A stretch of DNA of 64,000 nt, from positions 434,001 through 498,000 of the forward strand of contig CM035308.1 of assembly GCA_002900995.3 (NCBI GenBank), written 5' to 3'. This document shows, one piece after another, positions 1 through 23,054 of this stretch (positions are counted from its first letter, which is position 1; each line of letters starts with the position of its first letter). The notes beneath the pieces are model-generated. The model ran no database searches and had not been told where the DNA came from. It saw nothing but the letters and a program-made list of their open reading frames with translations. Both the position numbers and the translations under genes were made by a program. The DNA is from Ganoderma boninense. Its lineage: Eukaryota > Basidiomycota > Agaricomycetes > Polyporales > Polyporaceae.

Positions 1-210
1 ATGATAGTACAGCTTAACTACTACTTCGTAATACATCAATTCGTACGTCGAACAGATGCCTCCAAGAAGGCATTTCCATAGCGGAACCGCTACGATTAGA
101 ACAAGCCGCAGGTGGATCTGCATCATCTCCGACGTCCATGAACCCAGTCGTCAGAGAGAGAACTTGAGAATAGATGAACCAAGAAGTCGTCGGGAGAGAC
201 AATCCCGAAT

Positions 211-1493
211 TCAGAACGAACGAATTTCAACGCCCCCTCCACGAGTCCACCCCCACAATGTATGGCCATCCGGCGAGAACGCAAGGCTAACGGCAATGTC
301 GCGGGTCGAAAGCAGTCCATTCTGCATTGACGCATCCTCCGAATTCAATGGTTCCCAGTCCGTCCTCACAGGAAGTCCCCCACGAGACAAGTCGAACACA
401 TGTACCCTCCCGTCGTTCGTAGTGAATGCGACACGCTTGCCGCAAGGCGAAAAGGTGGCCAGCCCAGAATTCCGGCCCGCACTAAATGGTCGCGTGTCGT
501 TCCACGTCAGCGTCGGGCGGGCCGTCCACGTATCCCAGAGAATCTCCAGTGTCTCCTGGTGCTCCTCGAGTCTCGACACGCATATAACGCAGCAAGAGGA
601 AGTACCGGCCGTCCGGATAGAAGCCCATCAGACACATCGACGCCCGACCTGCTGGAATATACGTCTGAGGATGGCAGACGGTAGCGCGGCTCGAGCTCAA
701 GGGGGTAGGCTCGGCCACGGACAGCCCGATCTCTCGCGTCATGACGTTCCATATCCATATCCTGTGCTCTGCGAACGAGTGTGCGAGCCGCTCGCCATGC
801 GAGTCGAACGACGCAGCAAGCAGCTTGCCCTGATCGCTCCGCGCGCAAAGTACGTCGAGGGAACCGCCCGCGTTCAAGTTGAGGTCCCAGAGGGCGCAGA
901 CCGGGATGTTGGCGTTGGTGTTCGTGGCCCCATTCCAATGGTGGCTACTCCTGGGATGTTTGACTCGGAATCGGTCGTGTATCGCGGCAACGGCGAGTCG
1001 GCGCCCGTTGGGGGACAGCAGGAGAGAGCCATGGCTGATCAGCGACATATCCTGCCAGCTGAATTGCGGCTCCAGCATGTGTGGGTCCCATACGCGGACA
1101 GAGAGGGTAGGACAGGCGAGACACATGAAAAAAAGCCTGGCGGGGAGGACGGCAAGTCCGCTTCTCTTGTCCACAGGCCGATTCTAGACGAACGGTGAGC
1201 CCCTTGCTGTGTAGATTAGGAAAGGCGTCATCCTTTAGAGCCCTCAAAACTACTTCCCGATGGGTCAAAAAAGATAGAAGGTGCATGACTATCGTGAGAT
1301 GTATCGGATGTTCAGCGAGCAAAGCTTGTTCAAGCATCCGGCAACAGTTTCGCATGCGACCTTCTGATAGGAACAGCGCAAGAGATACAGGATCGTTGCA
1401 AGGAGCCTCGTTCCGGGAGCTCCTCGAAGGGTTGCACAGATGGAGGTGCATTTTGAGCCGTTTGAGCGTCGCGCCATATCGAAGGGCTTGCAT
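211..1493 (-). CDS. WD40-repeat protein (model incomplete)
   Basis: The minus strand encodes WD-like blades: a segment with VRVWDPHMLEPQFSW, then VCALWDLNL, HRIWIWNVMTREIG, CGKRVAFTTNDGRVHVFDL and finally LAFSPDGHTLWGW before a stop at 211. Such repeats fold into a beta-propeller scaffold; no specific partner can be named. An upstream block (about 1490-1200) looks coding and contains a leucine-rich helical stretch (MLEQALLAEHPIHLTIVMH). The frame changes near 1180 and again near 590, where the readings join at a tyrosine followed by CVSRLEEHQETLEILW; these are either unresolved introns or one-base errors. The first ATG used (1493) is the earliest in the coding-looking frame. The gene could extend further at either end. 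Function unknown beyond WD40 scaffold. Confidence 0.5.
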
Positions 1494-1648
1494 GCAATGC
1501 AGTGCGAATCCGACGCGGCCGCACCTTGCAACTTATCAGTACATTCACCTGGCACCCACTAGTTATCCAATGCGTAAAAAGTACAGGCTAATAACGCCAT
1601 CTGGGCCTGGGTGACAACCGGGCATGCGAAACTTCTCATGAGTCCTAA

Positions 1649-3304
1649 TCATCCACTTCGACTCGGATTCGTCCCATGATCGCCAACACTCTCACTGGGT
1701 TCCGTTCGCCTGCGGTCTGCTTGACGTGTGCATCCGTATTGGACCTCGAGAACAGATATCTGAACCTCCTTGAGCGATGTGACGCTTTCGAGAAGGGTAT
1801 CGGCGTGGGCGTCCACGTCCATGTCTTGAAGGTAGACTTCGAACGGCAAGAGGGGCAGCTCGTTCCCACTATCCCTCTTTGCGCGACCGCGGACTACTCT
1901 CATCCAGGTCAAGTCCAGGATCAGCTTGAACGTGCGCACACAAGACGCGCGTACGACGTCGGTGAGAAAACCCTACCGTGGCGGATGGTGACTTCAGCGA
2001 AATCGCGGCGTCGGGTTTCCATCGCAGAGACTCACCAGGATGTCCCCCATAGAAACCGCCTTGTCGACTTCATCGACATGGAAGATGATGCAAAGCTCAA
2101 GCACTTGCAGGCGGCCTTCTTCCGAGAGCACGGCGCGGACGGCGTCGTCCAAGAGACACGACGCTCCTGGGATCCGAAGGGCAAGGTCCGATGGTCGCAC
2201 GTCAAGGATGATGTCGTTGAGGTAGTTGGGGTCCACTCCGAGCTGCTGATCGAAGCTGAGCCTGACGGCAGGTATGTGGCACGTCAAGCCCCAGACCCAC
2301 AGGATGAGGAGTGAACCCTCGAACTGGCGCAGGGACTGCCAAGTCCCGTAGTAGGCCTGTTGCATCATGGCCATGTCCCGACGCTCGTGCCACGTTTGTT
2401 CGTCTTGGAAACCGGCGCAATCGAAGCATGAGAGCGACTGGAGGTTTGGGTATGCACGGACGTAGTCTTCGACGGACGGAAAGTCCATGCATGATAGCTC
2501 GAGGTGCGTCACGTTGGGGTAGCACGGGCCGTCGGTGCAAGACGCCGCAAAACTCACACTCAAAGATTCGAGGGTAGATTGGGAGCCTTCGAGGAGGAGG
2601 ATCGGATTGATATCGGGCTCACTGTATGCCTCGTTCCCGTTCTCCAGCTCTCCGATGTGGATGCCAAAATGGATTTTCGCCGTAACGAGGCTCGACCGAA
2701 GCGTCCGGAGAAGCGTCGCACAGTGCACTCCCGTCTGAAACATGCGTACGGTCTTCAGTGTGCCGAGCTTCGCGATCGCAGTGCCGAGAGGAGGATGGAT
2801 GGCTAGCAGGGATTCAGCCGCCGAAATCTGGAGGGAAGTGAGATTGGGGGTCGTGAGGGCGAAGATCTCAAAGAGGGGTTCTAGGACAGGAGGGACGGTG
2901 TCTGGTGGTTTATAGAAGTCAATAGTGAGTTTGTTGAGAAAGGTGAGGCGGCGAATGCCTTCCCCCGGGATGCCTCGGGCATACAGAAAGCATACGAAGG
3001 ACACAAGGCTCTCTTGGCGTCGCAAGGTGAGTCCGTCCGCAAGCAGATACCTCGTGCCTGCGTAGTTGAGTGCGTTGCAGGTCTGCATGAGGTTGGAAAC
3101 AACTCTGCGATCGGCGTATGACATGATGATGTGCATGACGTCCACGTTCCATAACTCCCCGGCTGTATCATGATGGGACTGAGGACGCGTCGTGATGGAC
3201 TCCGAGTCGGGGGCGCTTGTCCTGTCCAAGTTCAAGGATGAGAACAGTAGGTGAAGAGGAGGAGTTGAAGCGTCATCATGATGGGGTGCAGGAGATTGTG
3301 GCAT
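1649..3304 (-). CDS. F-box domain protein
   Basis: Typical basidiomycete F-box protein. The F-box lies near the N-terminus (GELWNVDVMHIIMSYADRR, then LMQTCNALNYAGTRYLL); the rest is a leucine-rich region with repeated short LxxLxL units, such as LTSLQISAAESLLAIHPPLG and LQSLSCFDCAGF. F-box proteins bind Skp1 through this motif and present substrates to the SCF ubiquitin ligase; the substrate here is unknown. One intron is clear: donor GTGAGT just after codons for GDIL (about 2034) and acceptor TAG at about 1972, joining in phase to GFLTDVVRASCVRTFKLIL and ending at 1649. I chose the ATG at 3304 (MPQSPAPHHDD) because the upstream extension to 3403 is poor in protein-like sequence. The cullin-1 gene of the same ligase class lies 37 kb away, which is probably coincidence. 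Confidence 0.75.
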
Positions 3305-3622
3305 GAAAGACGGAGAGCTCCAGACTGCCAGTGTGCAAGAGTGAGGGCGATTACAACAGTGCTGCGGCTGAAGACCTTTCTCCTGATGACATAAGTAGCG
3401 CATCACGTGGATAAATGCCAATCAGAGTCGCACAGCATCCGAGGTGCATCGAGATTCGAATCCACGCTTCCAAGTCTCCCAAGACGGAAATTCAAGCGCC
3501 CCACCCCCTCTTTCCTCCACTCCACGACCACCAGTCTCCATTAAATTGGTGCGAGTATACGAGTCCCACGCATGGATTATTAATGACGCCTTGTTGTAAG
3601 TGCCACACAATTCTCGAACAGA

Positions 3623-5988
3623 ATGCCGCTCAATCCGGGGATATTGGCAGCATATACCTCGTCCGAGCTCGCGGGGTTGACCGTGCCTCGGCTCAAAGCG
3701 CTCTGTAAAGAGAAGAAGATCGCAGGTTACTCCAAGCTTGGAAAACAGGCTCTCATTGAGAAAATCTGCGGGCTTGAGCCAAGCAATGCCAGAGGCCCTC
3801 CTAGCACTGGCAATGCACCAATCTCTCACTGCCCGGCGTTGGCAGTCACTGCCTCGCTACCACCTCCAGACGGTCCATCCGTGTCAGCTTCTGCGAATAT
3901 TTGCCCATCCAAGTCTGGGAAGAACAAAGGGACTCTGGACACCACATCTTCTGTCGCACTGGTGCCGTCTACCGACATGTCTCAAGTCACGACCACACCC
4001 AAGGGTCACAAGATTAAACCCTCTTCTCTTGCTATCGAGATACCACCATTCACGGAAACAAACCCTACCTCACAAGAACAATACCCCTTCCGCAAGGGGG
4101 ACTCGAGATCCCTACAAGGTGCTGTCGCGAGCCTAATCACTTCACCGGCCTCCGATTCCATCACTAGGCTATCTAATGAGCAGGTCTGGGTGGCTTCTCG
4201 AGACACTCGGCCCTCTGCAAGAGACTCTCCCTGCGTTAATATGACTGCCGAGTGCTCTTCGAGTTCCAAGCCTCCCTCTGGTATCTACAAACCCACTCAA
4301 CAGGCTGTGAGGTGCATGCCACCACCTTCGAAACGGCCGCGGTCACCATTGCCTGAAAAAATCCCGTCCTCTGCTCCTTCGCTTGCACCTTCCAAGCGAT
4401 TCAAACCGCTAGTGGTGGATAGATCGAAGCTGCCAACCCCCTCTGTTCAGCTTCCCGCCCGACCTACGCCCGCTGCCAACCGTTGTGCTTCGTATTCCGA
4501 GGAAGCTCCACTGGCTGATCTCGAGCTCGATCACTTTGCGACTGTCCCGGAACTGTTTCCTATCACTATGCCTCCAACCCTCTCCCAGAGGAAGCGCGTG
4601 CACCGCTGGGCTGTGATTCTGAGCGGGCTGTCCAATGCGGAACGGGCTGTATGCGTCCAAGTCTCCCGTGCATTTCGATATGCAGGTGAGCGAGACCGCA
4701 GTCGGCCACGCCTTTCGTCGCCCGCTCATACAGGAAGCAGTATATCTGTCCGCCGCGTCCGTTTTGACTAGGGGCTACGCCGGTCGTCGACTTCAAGAGG
4801 ACGTTTTGGGAAGGTACTCGCAGGCGATGACGAACATGTGGCCATATCTCCGGCTGCGTGAGGCGGAAGTTGCCAGTCGACGTCGCCTGTACGAGGCATC
4901 GTTCATATCTAGGTTTTTCCGCAAGCTGGGCCATCCAAACCCAATCGCAACACGTATCTGGGCCAATCCTGACAACTCGAAACAACTGAGCATAGCCGTC
5001 AGGTGGGCGAATCCTACGCCTGATGCGAGACCATAACTCGCTGCAATTGACAACATCCCCAGGTTCGCCCTGACTAGGGCGTGGTTCGAGCTCTCGGTTG
5101 GATCACCTCGTGATAGCAGAACAAATCCTGACTCTTGGCTCCATGGCACCATCGTCGACGTGCAAGAGGTCGTCCCGACAGAAATCTGGTCTGTTGCGAT
5201 AGAGTTCGCAGCACACAATACTCGACCCTGCAGACGGGAGACTCTTTACGTCCTGGAAGCGACTTGCGAAGTAATTGGCCGACCGGTCGCGGGGACTGGC
5301 TCCGCCAGTGGCGTTGGAGCGACTGCAGCTGGCTATCCTCTCCGCGTGGATTGGTCGACATACATCGCACACCGCATTGCGACGACTGAGACCGAGGCAG
5401 GACTTCTCGCCCATTTGAAGTGGGCATGCCAGGAGGACTACGAGAGAGGTATCAGCATGCTGTGGCTCAGGAGAGTTGCGACGGAAGGTCAAGCGGGGGC
5501 GGCGAAACGAACGGTCGCAGAACGATATGTGCTGGCGAGCGTCATTGGGAACAGGTTGGTCTTATACTATCCAGTGGGACCCTCGAATGGAATGGATTAC
5601 TGATGACCTTGGACAGCATCAGCGGGCAATGGATGTCGACGAACGAAATGGCGCAAGATTTCGCGGGTCTTCCCGCACGCATCGGTGCCCAACGAGGGAG
5701 GAAGAACGCGACACTCAACCTGTTATTGCCAGTAAGTAAGTACATGCCCTAATGTCAGCGTTTAGCACCTCCTACCTTCACCATCGCAGACACCATCACG
5801 TTGAGAGCGTGCATCTTACGGCCGGAGGCGGACGAGAATTGCATCCTGCGCTTGCGGTCGTGCAGACGCCTCACCGGGAGTACTACGTTCTGCGCGACAA
5901 CGGCATGCAGGTCGGCTGCGAGGAGGACGGAGTCGCGGAGGTTTGGCAGGAAGTGCTGCGGTGCGATGCGAGGGGCGTTTTGCTGTGA
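3623..5988 (+). CDS. SAP-like N-terminal domain protein, conserved hypothetical
   Basis: Five exons: 3623-4685, 4741-5002, 5063-5554, 5617-5739 and 5790-5988; the phases agree and give 712 residues. Residues about 10-50 (LTVPRLKALCKEKKIAGYSK, then LGKQALIEKI) resemble a SAP/Rho-N helix-extended-helix fold, usually a nucleic-acid-binding module. Residues 50-310 are disordered and rich in Ser, Pro and Thr. The C-terminal half is folded-looking and begins at LADLELDHFATVPELFP, with RAFRYAVYLSAASVLTRG spanning the first intron and an acidic end (VLRDNGMQVGCEEDGVAEVW). I recognise this two-part layout as a conserved basidiomycete protein without an assigned function. DNA binding is inferred from the SAP-like segment only. 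The last intron has three overlapping GTAAGT/GTACAT donors; the third (5740) is the one that keeps the frame. Confidence 0.7.
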
Positions 5989-6236
5989 GCATCGTCATGT
6001 TTCTTTAGCGCGGCATGGACGTTATTCTAGTGAGTTTGGAATCGAGCCCACCCCTTCGGAGGCTTGTTCGGAGGAATAAGAATAAGAGAGGGGTCGGAGT
6101 GTCTTGTGGGTTTCGGACTGGCGGAGTTTAGAAACTGAATTACTCCGATTGAATACTCCTCACGTGAGACGGGCGCGTCGACCGTGACGAGAGGCGCTTA
6201 CAGAGAAAGTCCCAACGTTGTCTCTCGTCGTCGACG

Positions 6237-14434
<8,198 letters not shown>

Positions 14435-15040
14435 AAGTTTTGCTCATGCTCGTCGGGATTTCTGTGCTTGTAATCACATGTATTGTACTCGTACCATCAT
14501 CCACGAACTGTAATGTCTCTTTGCTCCTCCTGGCCACCTTGTACGATCGGGTTAGGAACTGGGGTACATAGCGACGGGCCTGAACTGTCATCGGTAAGTG
14601 ATATCTAACTCTTATTTTCCTGATGCATATGCATGCTATTTGCGAACAAGACAGTGAGACTCAAGTCGAGCAATATTGGGACTGGGACTGGGTACTTGGC
14701 AGTTGCGATTAATATTTCTCGACGGGTGTCAAAGGCGGCCTCTTATACGTATATTCCAGACTACAAGGAGCAATATTAGATGGGAGAATGCAGGCGAAGG
14801 AAAATAATAAATCTAATCTCGCGTAGCAGAGGCGGGGACGGCCAAAATTGAATAGACGCGGGCGGAAGCATCGTCGCCGCGGATCTGCGTCGCGCGGCGG
14901 GAGGGCGTGGCCTTTGCAGGCGGCGGGCAACGCCAGTCGTCGTTGGGACCTTCCCACCTGCTTCCCACTTCCCCGCCATCCCCGACGTCGCCCACGGCGT
15001 CATCCGTCCACCCCGCATGGAACCGCGCGCCTGAGCGAAG
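14435..15040 (+). other. Intergenic: PRP8 3' side and PH-gene promoter
   Basis: About 600 bp between two tandem plus-strand genes. I see no coding sequence; the AT-richer part (14590-14830) is likely PRP8 3' UTR and the GC-rich part next to 15041 is likely promoter and 5' UTR. Open frames here on both strands are low-complexity and unsupported. Confidence 0.5.
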
Positions 15041-18000
15041 ATGCTCGAGCTGCAACTCGCGCAGGTATGTGTGTGCATTTAGCCTTCTATCAGGGCAACC
15101 TGTGGGCTTCTTGATCAGGCTCGTGCTGACAAGGGTCCCTCCTCCCTCCTTGTTCTCTCCTCCCATGCCGCTTCTGCCTCCTCGCCACTCCCAACAATGC
15201 CCCGCCGCCCACAGTCTGCATCGTCGGCCTTCGGGTCTTCGATGTCCGTCGCCTCCCATGCCTCGCACCCCGTCGACTCTTTCGCGCCGAGCGCGCTCCC
15301 CCACCGCTTCTCGTCCAGCCAGCAGCAGGCCCCGGAGACTAGTCGCCGGCTTAGCAAGCTTCCCGACCTCCTCACCCGAAAGCGTACGGCGTCGCTGCCT
15401 CCGAAGAAAGATAAGGAAGGTGCTCGAGGTGCGTGTCCCTTCTCCCTCCCCTTCCTCCACTTCCCATCGGAGCGCCCAAGGTACTGCCTGTATTCCTGCG
15501 CCGCACTACGGTGAATATTCGACTGTATGCGCTCTTTCGTCGCATTGCCCCCACTCCTTTCCTCCCAAGACTCTGCCCACAATTTCTCTTTTCCTGTGCA
15601 CACTGCCGTTCCCATGGGCGCCGCGCTCGAACCCTGCATGGTGCCAGAATCGATGTCAGCCGGGGGGACGTCATAGTCCTTTGCGAAATACACCGGTGCT
15701 TGTTCGTTTCCATGCCGCATCAGCTCCGTCTCAGCGTCTTATTCGCCCTCTTATGATATGCCTGGAATTCTGCTGACCGCCAATGGCTACAGACCCGTTT
15801 ACATCGCATCCCTCAGGCTCGTCCTCGTTCGTCACCTATGAAGGCGCCTCTCCTCCCGCCGTATCCTCCTCCATGTCCTCCCCGTCCTCCTCGTCTCATC
15901 CACCACCAAACCCCCTCGTAACCGCCCCCAAACGTGCTCGTGGGAGCTTACTCCTCTCCTCCGGTATCGCGCTCCCGTTCTCGCGGCAGCGCAGCAAGGG
16001 CAAGAAAATGCGGCCGCCACCTCCGCCTACCCAGTTTCTGTTCTCAGAGGTCATAGAGATTTCCGCCCCGCCGCCACGGCCACCAGAGGACGAGGACCGC
16101 GACCGCCTGCGCGACGCAGCGGCGCAGTCGATAGGACTTGACCCCGTTCTCCTCGAAGACCGTGAGAGTATCTCATCGTCCCACATACGCTCCTTCTCTG
16201 AGACGCATACACGCTCACAACGATCGAGATCGCGCTCTCGGTCAAGGTCGCGGTCGACCTCGCCTACTCAGCTGAAGACGGCCCGTGCATCAAGCTCGCG
16301 CGCAGGAACCCCCGCTACGCGCTCTCTACCGCCATTCCCGGCGATCCAATCCGCGCTCGTACCGTGGATCCAGCGCACTTCCCGGGTGGCGAAGCATCAT
16401 CCGCCGACGTCGGTCATACTATTCGCTCTGGCGAAGCAATGGAAGACCCGCGTACTTGTCCTGACTTCCTCGCCTTCCCTGACATCGGGTCCGTCCGCGC
16501 ACACGACATCGTTCTCGTCGCAGTCGCAGTCGCCCTTTTCGGTGCATTCCTCGTCCCCGCAGCATGTGGCCCATCTGCACGTCTTCAAGTCGGACGGTGC
16601 GAACGAACGGGAGCTAGAACGGGTGGAGATCGGTGCGGATAGCTGGGCATTCGTGGCTGACGAAGAGATTGGCGGACGCCGTGGGGTCGTGCGAGTCGTT
16701 GGAGTGGGCGGGGCTGAGATGACTCTCTCCATGGCCGACCAATCCGAGTGGATTGACGCGATAAAGCAAGCTGTGCTCTCTGAGAGGTATGATCTTCCCC
16801 GTCGCTCTCGCCATGGGAGTCCGACCACTCATGATATCCTGTTTGTCTTTCGTGTAGATCCGTCCGTGCCGGGCTGGGTGCGATGACCCTGAGCAACGGT
16901 GTTGAGCCCCGTGGAGACCTCGACGTCATGCTCTCGATGCGTGCGCAGGGTATCTTTGCCGCTCCTCCGCCGGTAACCACCTCGGCGACGATGGCATCCG
17001 TCGCGTCATCGCAGAGTGGCACCATTTCGGGGCCAGCAGCGTCCTCGCCTACCCCGTCGCTTCGATCTTCATCCCACAGCTCCCTCGCCCCCCATCTGTG
17101 GCAGTCTCTGCATTGCGTGGCCTCTTTGGTGGAAACCGTCCTCGTTCGCCTTCCACACCAAATCCGGAGGCACACCTGCCCTCGATCACGGACCGCGATG
17201 GAGCCGAGACACCGCCACCCCTCGAAGACTCGTCCTTTGGTCGTGCAGGGACTAGTTTGCTCAGCATGCTTCGGTCGAACAGCCTCTCTAGTGAACGACC
17301 GCTATCACCGACGACCCCGGTCCCGTCTGTCCCAAACACGCCCCGAGTCGGCACGACCATGCCCAGTGACCTTCCAATCCAAATGGGGTTGATTACCCCT
17401 CCTGCCCCGGCGCATCGCTAGATCAGAAGATCGTACAGGATCATGACCGTAACAGCCTGCTACCATCTATTGGCCGGGATAGGAGCAATGGCCTGGGACT
17501 CATTGGGGTGAATGGTGGGAGCATCGACGAGCACGTTACGAGATTCCACGGCAACGGTATAACACCCTTCTCAGCGTCATTGCAGCCACCTCCTCGCCGA
17601 AGGGCTTGGACTGCCAGCGGAGCCCCGCCATCGGCCAGCACGAACGGCAATAGGAATAGGTTCACATACACGCACACTAATCTGAGCACAGCAGAGACGC
17701 TCGGAGTCCGGCACAACGGCAGTGCGTTCTTATCACCGCACGCTGCATCTCCCGCACTGTCTGCGTCTGCGTCGACGTCGCCCTCGATAAACTCGCCATC
17801 GACGACTTCTAGCCAGAGGTTCAGCCCGACCCCGAGTCGCAGTCCAAGCCTGCACCCAAACGGCGCTGATTTCATGGCCTCGACACCGCAGGATGACGGC
17901 AGGCCAAGCTCGTCGTGGTCGTCGGTCTCGTCACTAGGGTCCAACGAACACCAGTCGCAACAAAAGACGTTCGAGTCCACCTCCAAGCGTTGGTCGCGGC

Positions 18001-19359
18001 AAGGTGTTCTGCCTAAGCGTCTCTCCCCTCCGAAGTTCCCCCTCCCTGCCACTCCGCCGTCAGGGCCCGCGCCATTGCCGACCTCGTCACCGGGGCGCTC
18101 GTCGCTCAAGCAGCGGCCGCATCCATACGCCGCGGACAGTCCTCCAAGCCGTTCATCATCGCAGCGCTCCGCACACAGCCCGCAGAGCATCATGTCGGGG
18201 TTCCAGACCTTCTCGAAGCGGGCGTCGGGCTCGTCGGTGCGCAGTGACAGCACTGTCAGCACAAACGTGAGTGTAGCCACCCATGGGAGCAACATGCTCG
18301 GGCATGTCCTGTTGCAGCCGTCGCCGCATCCCCCTACACACGTCCGACCGAGGTCGTCACACAGGGTATCCGTACCGCCTCCACAACGGCCCGTGCCTAG
18401 CATGGCGCTTCCGCCAACGCCTCACACTGGTGTGGATGAGTTTGGGAGTGTGAAAACGGACCTCACGCCGCTCCCCTCACCGGTTCCGACGCTGACGTTC
18501 AAGAGCGACCCGATGCGACAACCACATTCGGCACCAGTCACGAAGACAACTTTCAGGGAATCGTTCACGCTGCGAGCTTCGCGGTTCTCATTTACACCGC
18601 CTGCGACTCAGCCGCCTTCCTCTGCCCTTCCTCCACGTCCAGATGAGATGAGCAGCTCACGCGTATCCCGACACCGCCGTAGTACGAGCAGCGGCAGCCC
18701 CAACCTCCCCACCATCCCTGCGTCACCTAACACCCTCGCCTCCCGATCTCCGCAGCGAACGGTGCCCTCCCTCCACCGTCCGCACCCACCCCCTCCGACC
18801 CGACCTCATCATCAAGCGGCGGCTCCGCATGCTCAGCGCGCCGTCGCCGACCCCTCCTCCGTCAGGCCCGATCCCCAACCCGCCCTCCCCAGCGCCGTCG
18901 TCGATCAACCCGTACTCGGTGCCGTCGACGCCCATCGGCGAGCCGATCATGACGTTCCAAAACGACCCCAGCTTCATGTCGATCTCGGTCACCCCGCCGC
19001 AGTCGCCGCTCTCGGCGGTGCCGCCCCCGCTCGTGTCTCCGCTCCTCCCGCACCCGCCGCCGCCCGAGCACTCGCCCGAGATGCGCGGCATCACGTCGCT
19101 CTCGCCGCCGCCCCGCCGCGGGTCGAAGCAGATCTCGGTGCTCCAGATGGAGCACCACAGCTCGGACGAGGACGAAGACCGCGGTAGGGGTGGGGATGCG
19201 AAGGCGAACGGCGGGGACGAGGAGGAGGACGAGGAGGCGAAGCTCGTCGAGTTCAAGCTCGACGTGGACTCGAGCTCCGGGTCCGAGCGGGAGCGGGAGC
19301 GGGAACGGAAGCCGCTCTCGCTCTCGCCCCACGCGTCGCTGGGAGACGTGCGTATATAG
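15041..19359 (+). CDS. PH domain-containing protein, long disordered regions
   Basis: Exons 15041-15064, 15119-15428, 15793-16786 and 16858-19359. The start MLELQLAQ is followed by an intron and then ARADKGPSSLLVLSSHAA. Residues about 115-240 are Ser/Arg/Pro-rich. A pleckstrin-homology domain follows: ALAKQWKTRVLVLTSSP, AHLHVFKSDGANERELER, SWAFVADEEIGGRRGVVRV, ending MADQSEWIDAIKQAVLSER/SVRAGLG across the third intron. PH domains bind phosphoinositides or proteins at membranes. The remaining 800 residues are low-complexity Ser/Pro/Thr with an acidic end (SSDEDEDRGRGGDAKANGGD). The frame shifts near 17090 (in a C run), near 17410 and near 18800; with two gaps and one extra base the total is 1277 codons. 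The second intron (364 bp) is unusually long here and could hide a small exon. Confidence 0.75.
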
Positions 19360-20428
19360 GCCGTCGGTGCGCATTTTTGCTTCGTTTCGTTTCGTTGCGT
19401 TTCGCTGTTGGTATTACTGGCGCTTGCTTGCTTGGTTTTCTTTTTGGATTTTTGCTGTTGTTGCCACCGTCGCCGCCGCCGGTCGTCTCTCCGCACGCAC
19501 ACTCTTCACTCTTACTACAATTACATAGACTACCACTACCTCCGACGCAAGACCCGACCCCCCTGTACAGTTGGCCACGGAGCATGCTCTCGTCTGCCCC
19601 GGGTTCGCCGTTCCGGTTCATACATTTTCGATTTTTGGTTCAGCGTTCCCGCGTGCTCTCTAGCGTACCTACCTTGCTTTGCTTTGGCTTCTTCGCATTT
19701 CACTTCTCGCATTATTATCATGTCCACATCGTTTTGCCCCTTGGCGCGCCCGCGCCCGACTGTCCCTTCGTGTACCTATAATGCTCGTCACGGCGTACGT
19801 CCCCCTCATGTCTATACGTCCCCCTCTCGCCCCGTCACGCGTGTTCTGAGGTTATCTCTGGTTCCCTTGTCTCCTGCGTCTCTGCTAGCATTCGGAACTC
19901 CAGAAGCATGCGCAGGATCCCTTCCCCCCCCACAACTACGTACATGTTAATTCTTACAAGTACAGTCTCCCCGTATACATAAGTACTGTACCCTCCTCCT
20001 CGTCATAGCCTCTGCTAGCTATAGAGCGGGTTCGCTCGTCGCTTGCGAACGACGTTCCTGCGTTTTTTTTAACTCGCTGGTGGTGGGCATGGGTGTTCTG
20101 GAGGGCACACAAACTCTCGATGATTCTGATCTATAGTTGGCTAGCATTTTGTACTTTTAAATCATGTTATGTTATACCATCTTGGAAAATTATCACTGTC
20201 CTCTCTCGTGATCTCAGCCCCCCGGTCTTTCGCCCACGTCCAAGTCGGCCACAAGCAAGAGGTTATCAAATGTCCGCTCCAAATTGAAAGTCCTCTCCTC
20301 CCGATGCAGCGTGGACGAGCGGCGTGATGCATTACGAAGCATGTGCATTAACATGACATACACTAGTCTACGAGAGCGAGAACACGAACATCCGTGGTTT
20401 TTGTGTACATGAACACACCTCTACAACT
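19360..20428. other. Intergenic between convergent genes
   Basis: About 1.07 kb between the stops of the PH-domain gene (+) and COQ5 (-). It is pyrimidine-rich on the plus strand, with T-rich tracts (19375-19460, 20060-20070), as expected for two 3' UTRs. I see no gene. Confidence 0.5.

Positions 20429-23054
<2,626 letters not shown>

Noticed and set aside
56..1198. A 380-codon plus-strand open frame
   Set aside because: It is antisense to WD40 blades, has Arg/Pro-rich random composition and no motif.
3446..3470. GATTCGAATCC resembling a tRNA B box
   Set aside because: Flanking bases cannot form the T stem on either strand and no A box lies upstream.
4686..4740. Alternative short exon reading QVSETAVGHAFRRPLIQEA in the SAP-like gene
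   Set aside because: Splicing it out as a 55-bp intron joins RAFRYA to VYLSAAS in phase, matching my recollection of the family; the retained reading does not join either side.
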